7,111 bases of DNA. Source: Gallionellaceae bacterium. GTDB taxonomy: Bacteria; Pseudomonadota; Gammaproteobacteria; Burkholderiales; Gallionellaceae. Every line of letters begins with the position of its first letter. Positions within the stretch are counted from its first letter, which is position 1. Under the pieces are notes generated by a model that did not search any database, was not told the DNA's origin, and worked only from the letters and a program-made list of their open reading frames with translations. Positions 5,321 through 7,111 of the stretch are shown here, piece after piece. Where the stretch lies: positions 1 through 7,111 of the forward strand of contig JAUSKS010000226.1 in assembly GCA_030646595.1 (NCBI GenBank), given 5' to 3'. The translations under genes and the position numbers were made by a program.

Positions 5321-6199
5321 ATGGCCATTCAGTGGTTTCCTGGGCACATGACTTCGGCGCGCAAGCAAGCAGCCGAGACTATGGAGCGCATAGACGTAGT
5401 CATCGAAGTGCTTGATGCACGCGTACCCGAGGCGGGCAGCAATCCCTTGATCAAGGAACTGCGTCTGCACCGGCAACGTCCTTGTCTTAAAATTCTCAAC
5501 AAAACGGATCTGGCAGATCCCGCTGCAACCAAGGCGTGGCTTCATTTTTATAACACGCAAAAAAATGTCCAGGCAGTTGCCTTGTCGTGCAAAAAACCGG
5601 GCGATGTGGCCAAGGTTCCGCGCTTATGTGCAGCACTGGCTCCACATCGCGGCACCAGCCTCAAACCGCTGCGCATGATGATTATGGGCATTCCCAATGT
5701 GGGTAAGTCCACCCTGATGAACGCGCTGTTGAAACGACGGGTCGCCTTGGTGGGCGATGAACCGGCCATTACCAAAAGCCAGCAGAGTTTTGATCTCAAC
5801 GATCATATGACTTTGATTGATACCCCCGGCTTGATGTGGCCCAAAATCGAGTACCCCAGTGATGGCCTGATGCTGGCTGCCAGCCATGCGATAGGGCGCA
5901 ATGCCGTGATCGACGAAGAAGTCGCGATTTTTCTGGCTGATCTGCTATTAGCGCATTACCCTGCTTTATTGAACGAGCGGTTTGGCTTTAATGTGCAAGG
6001 TATGGATGGAGCAGATGTCATCGCCGCCATTGCCAAACGGCGCGGATATCGCCTGAAGGGTGCACAGCCTGATCTGGAAAAAGCGGCATTAATGTTATTG
6101 CAGGATTACCGCACCGGCGCTTTGGGTCGTATCAGCCTGGAGACACCCGCAAGTCGGTGTGCCATTATCAATGCACCGTCTGCGTCTGAAATTGGCTGA
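5321..6199 (+). CDS. YlqF/RbgA-like circularly permuted ribosome-assembly GTPase
   Basis: The protein has 292 residues and the permuted motif order G4-G5-G1-G2-G3: NKTD (60-63), a G5-like ALSCKKP (about 87-93), the P-loop GIPNVGKS (123-130), a G2 threonine at 151 in AITKSQ, and DTPG (167-170). The N-terminal signature AIQWFPGHM fixes the start at 5321, although no Shine-Dalgarno precedes it. The C-terminal helical domain (about 185-275) ends in DYRTGALGRISLETP, typical of the family. In Bacillus subtilis RbgA helps a late step of 50S subunit assembly in the cytoplasm. The same role is likely here but inferred. The G5 region reads SCKK where many relatives have SAK. A DUF1853 gene follows directly, probably in the same operon. 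Confidence 0.93.
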   Translation: MAIQWFPGHMTSARKQAAETMERIDVVIEVLDARVPEAGSNPLIKELRLHRQRPCLKILNKTDLADPAATKAWLHFYNTQKNVQAVALSCKKPGDVAKVPRLCAALAPHRGTSLKPLRMMIMGIPNVGKSTLMNALLKRRVALVGDEPAITKSQQSFDLNDHMTLIDTPGLMWPKIEYPSDGLMLAASHAIGRNAVIDEEVAIFLADLLLAHYPALLNERFGFNVQGMDGADVIAAIAKRRGYRLKGAQPDLEKAALMLLQDYRTGALGRISLETPASRCAIINAPSASEIG

Positions 6200-6206
6200 G
6201 CGTTTG

Positions 6207-7111
6207 ATGCCCTTTTTGGATTTTCTGCATGATCCCGCCGTACGCGATCTGGCCTGGGCCATAGGCGCACCGAGTTTGCTGGATGCCAGCTATCCTGCTT
6301 ATAGCGGCCATGTGGTGGACGATGACTGGTGTCGTTCGCAACTAGAAACCTGCGCCCCGTGGCTGATCGCACTGGATCAGCAAGCGCATGTCTTGCATGA
6401 TTACCTGGCTGCACGTCCGACGCGCCGACTCGGCCATTATTTTGAATCACTGCTTGCCTTCTGGTTGGCCCGTGTACCCGATATGCATATTCTCGCCACC
6501 AATTTGCAAGTGCAAGATGCGCAGCGCACCGTGGGGGAATATGATTTTTTGCTGCGCGACGGTCAAGGCAAGCTTTGTCATTGGGAAGCAGCCGTCAAAT
6601 TTTACCTGCAAGCCCAACCTCAACCCCAGCAGAAAAATTTTATCGGGCCAGGAGGACAAGACCGCCTCGACCTCAAACTGGATCGGATTTTTATTCACCA
6701 ACTGGAATTAGGCCATAGTCCTGCCGGGCGCGCTGCGCTCCCAGGTGGACAGGTGCTTGATAAAACCCTGGCTTTCATCAAGGGCTATTTATTCTACCAA
6801 GCACCTCAGCCTTATCAGAATCTGCAAGCAGAAAGTATTTCCATCCCCGGTATCTCCGCTGCCCATTCTTCCGGCTGGTGGGTGCATTATCCGGTAGAAA
6901 ATTTACCCCGGCTTGCTGCGGATAGTCATTGGGTCACCTTGCCACGCTTGCGCTGGCTGGCACCGCTACGCCTGACGGCGGATGCCGGGGTGATGCAACA
7001 CAACGCAATAATTAATGCACTGACTGGGCATTTTGCCGCTTCGGATGATGCAGTGCAGGTGGCAGAAGTTACACAAGATGCTGCGGGGGAATGGCGCGAA
7101 GCCGCGCGCGG
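6207..7111 (+). CDS. DUF1853 family protein (C-terminus cut by window edge)
   Basis: There are 301 visible codons and no stop before the edge. Family marks are the N-terminal HDPAVRDLAWAIGAPSLL, GHYFESLLAFWL (76-87), GEYDFLLRD (110-118), HWEAAVKFYL (125-134) and IGPGGQDRLDLKLDR (146-160). The function of this proteobacterial family is not established. The spacing of E111/D113, E127 and K131 resembles a PD-(D/E)XK nuclease-like core, which is inference only. The ATG at 6207 lies seven bases after the GTPase stop codon with a weak GAG. An earlier in-frame ATG at 6171 would overlap the GTPase gene by 29 bases and add 12 residues (MHRLRLKLAERL). I prefer 6207 because the conserved region begins shortly after it, but cannot exclude 6171. 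The gene is probably co-transcribed and translationally coupled with the GTPase gene. Confidence 0.88.
   Translation, partial: MPFLDFLHDPAVRDLAWAIGAPSLLDASYPAYSGHVVDDDWCRSQLETCAPWLIALDQQAHVLHDYLAARPTRRLGHYFESLLAFWLARVPDMHILATNLQVQDAQRTVGEYDFLLRDGQGKLCHWEAAVKFYLQAQPQPQQKNFIGPGGQDRLDLKLDRIFIHQLELGHSPAGRAALPGGQVLDKTLAFIKGYLFYQAPQPYQNLQAESISIPGISAAHSSGWWVHYPVENLPRLAADSHWVTLPRLRWLAPLRLTADAGVMQHNAIINALTGHFAASDDAVQVAEVTQDAAGEWREAAR

Noticed and set aside
6106..6450. Minus-strand frames at 6106-6450 and 6447-6701
   Set aside because: They are antisense to the GTPase/DUF1853 genes, whose plus-strand frames contain conserved family motifs.

Overview
The window looks like chromosomal DNA of a betaproteobacterium. 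This is inferred from the protein families (a Cph1-type kinase with a single-domain response regulator, a REC-PAS-GGDEF protein, a YlqF/RbgA-like GTPase and a DUF1853 protein), the roughly balanced base composition and the style of the small palindromic repeat. A Nitrosomonadales/Gallionella-like host is my best guess, but no single gene proves it. There are no rRNA or tRNA genes, no CRISPR array and no complete insertion sequence.

Region 1 (1-4150, all minus strand) is a signalling operon read from right to left. It has a candidate promoter near 4119-4148, a doubtful small ORF (3850-4053), a membrane histidine kinase with a large periplasmic sensor (1897-3780), a CheY/Rcp1-like response regulator (1349-1771) and a REC-PAS-GGDEF protein that runs off the left edge (1-1346). 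The likely logic is periplasmic stimulus, kinase autophosphorylation, phosphotransfer to the two receiver domains, and a change in cyclic-di-GMP. A 144-bp palindromic MITE-like element sits exactly between the kinase and regulator genes. It supplies the last nine codons and the stop codon of the kinase.

Region 2 (4184-5280, minus strand) holds a ten-helix EamA/DMT-type transporter gene. Its leader appears to be an undescribed transcription attenuator. A good sigma70 promoter starts transcription almost exactly at the ATG of a 38-codon hydrophobic small ORF. A strong intrinsic terminator then lies only about 17 bases before the transporter start codon. A segment overlapping the end of the small ORF can pair with the terminator's 5' arm, forming a plausible antiterminator. 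This is the most interesting part of the window.

Region 3 (5310-7111, plus strand) is divergent from region 2. It holds a circularly permuted YlqF/RbgA-like GTPase, probably expressed from a leaderless message because a perfect TATAAT ends five bases before its ATG. A DUF1853 gene follows in the same operon and is cut by the right edge of the window.
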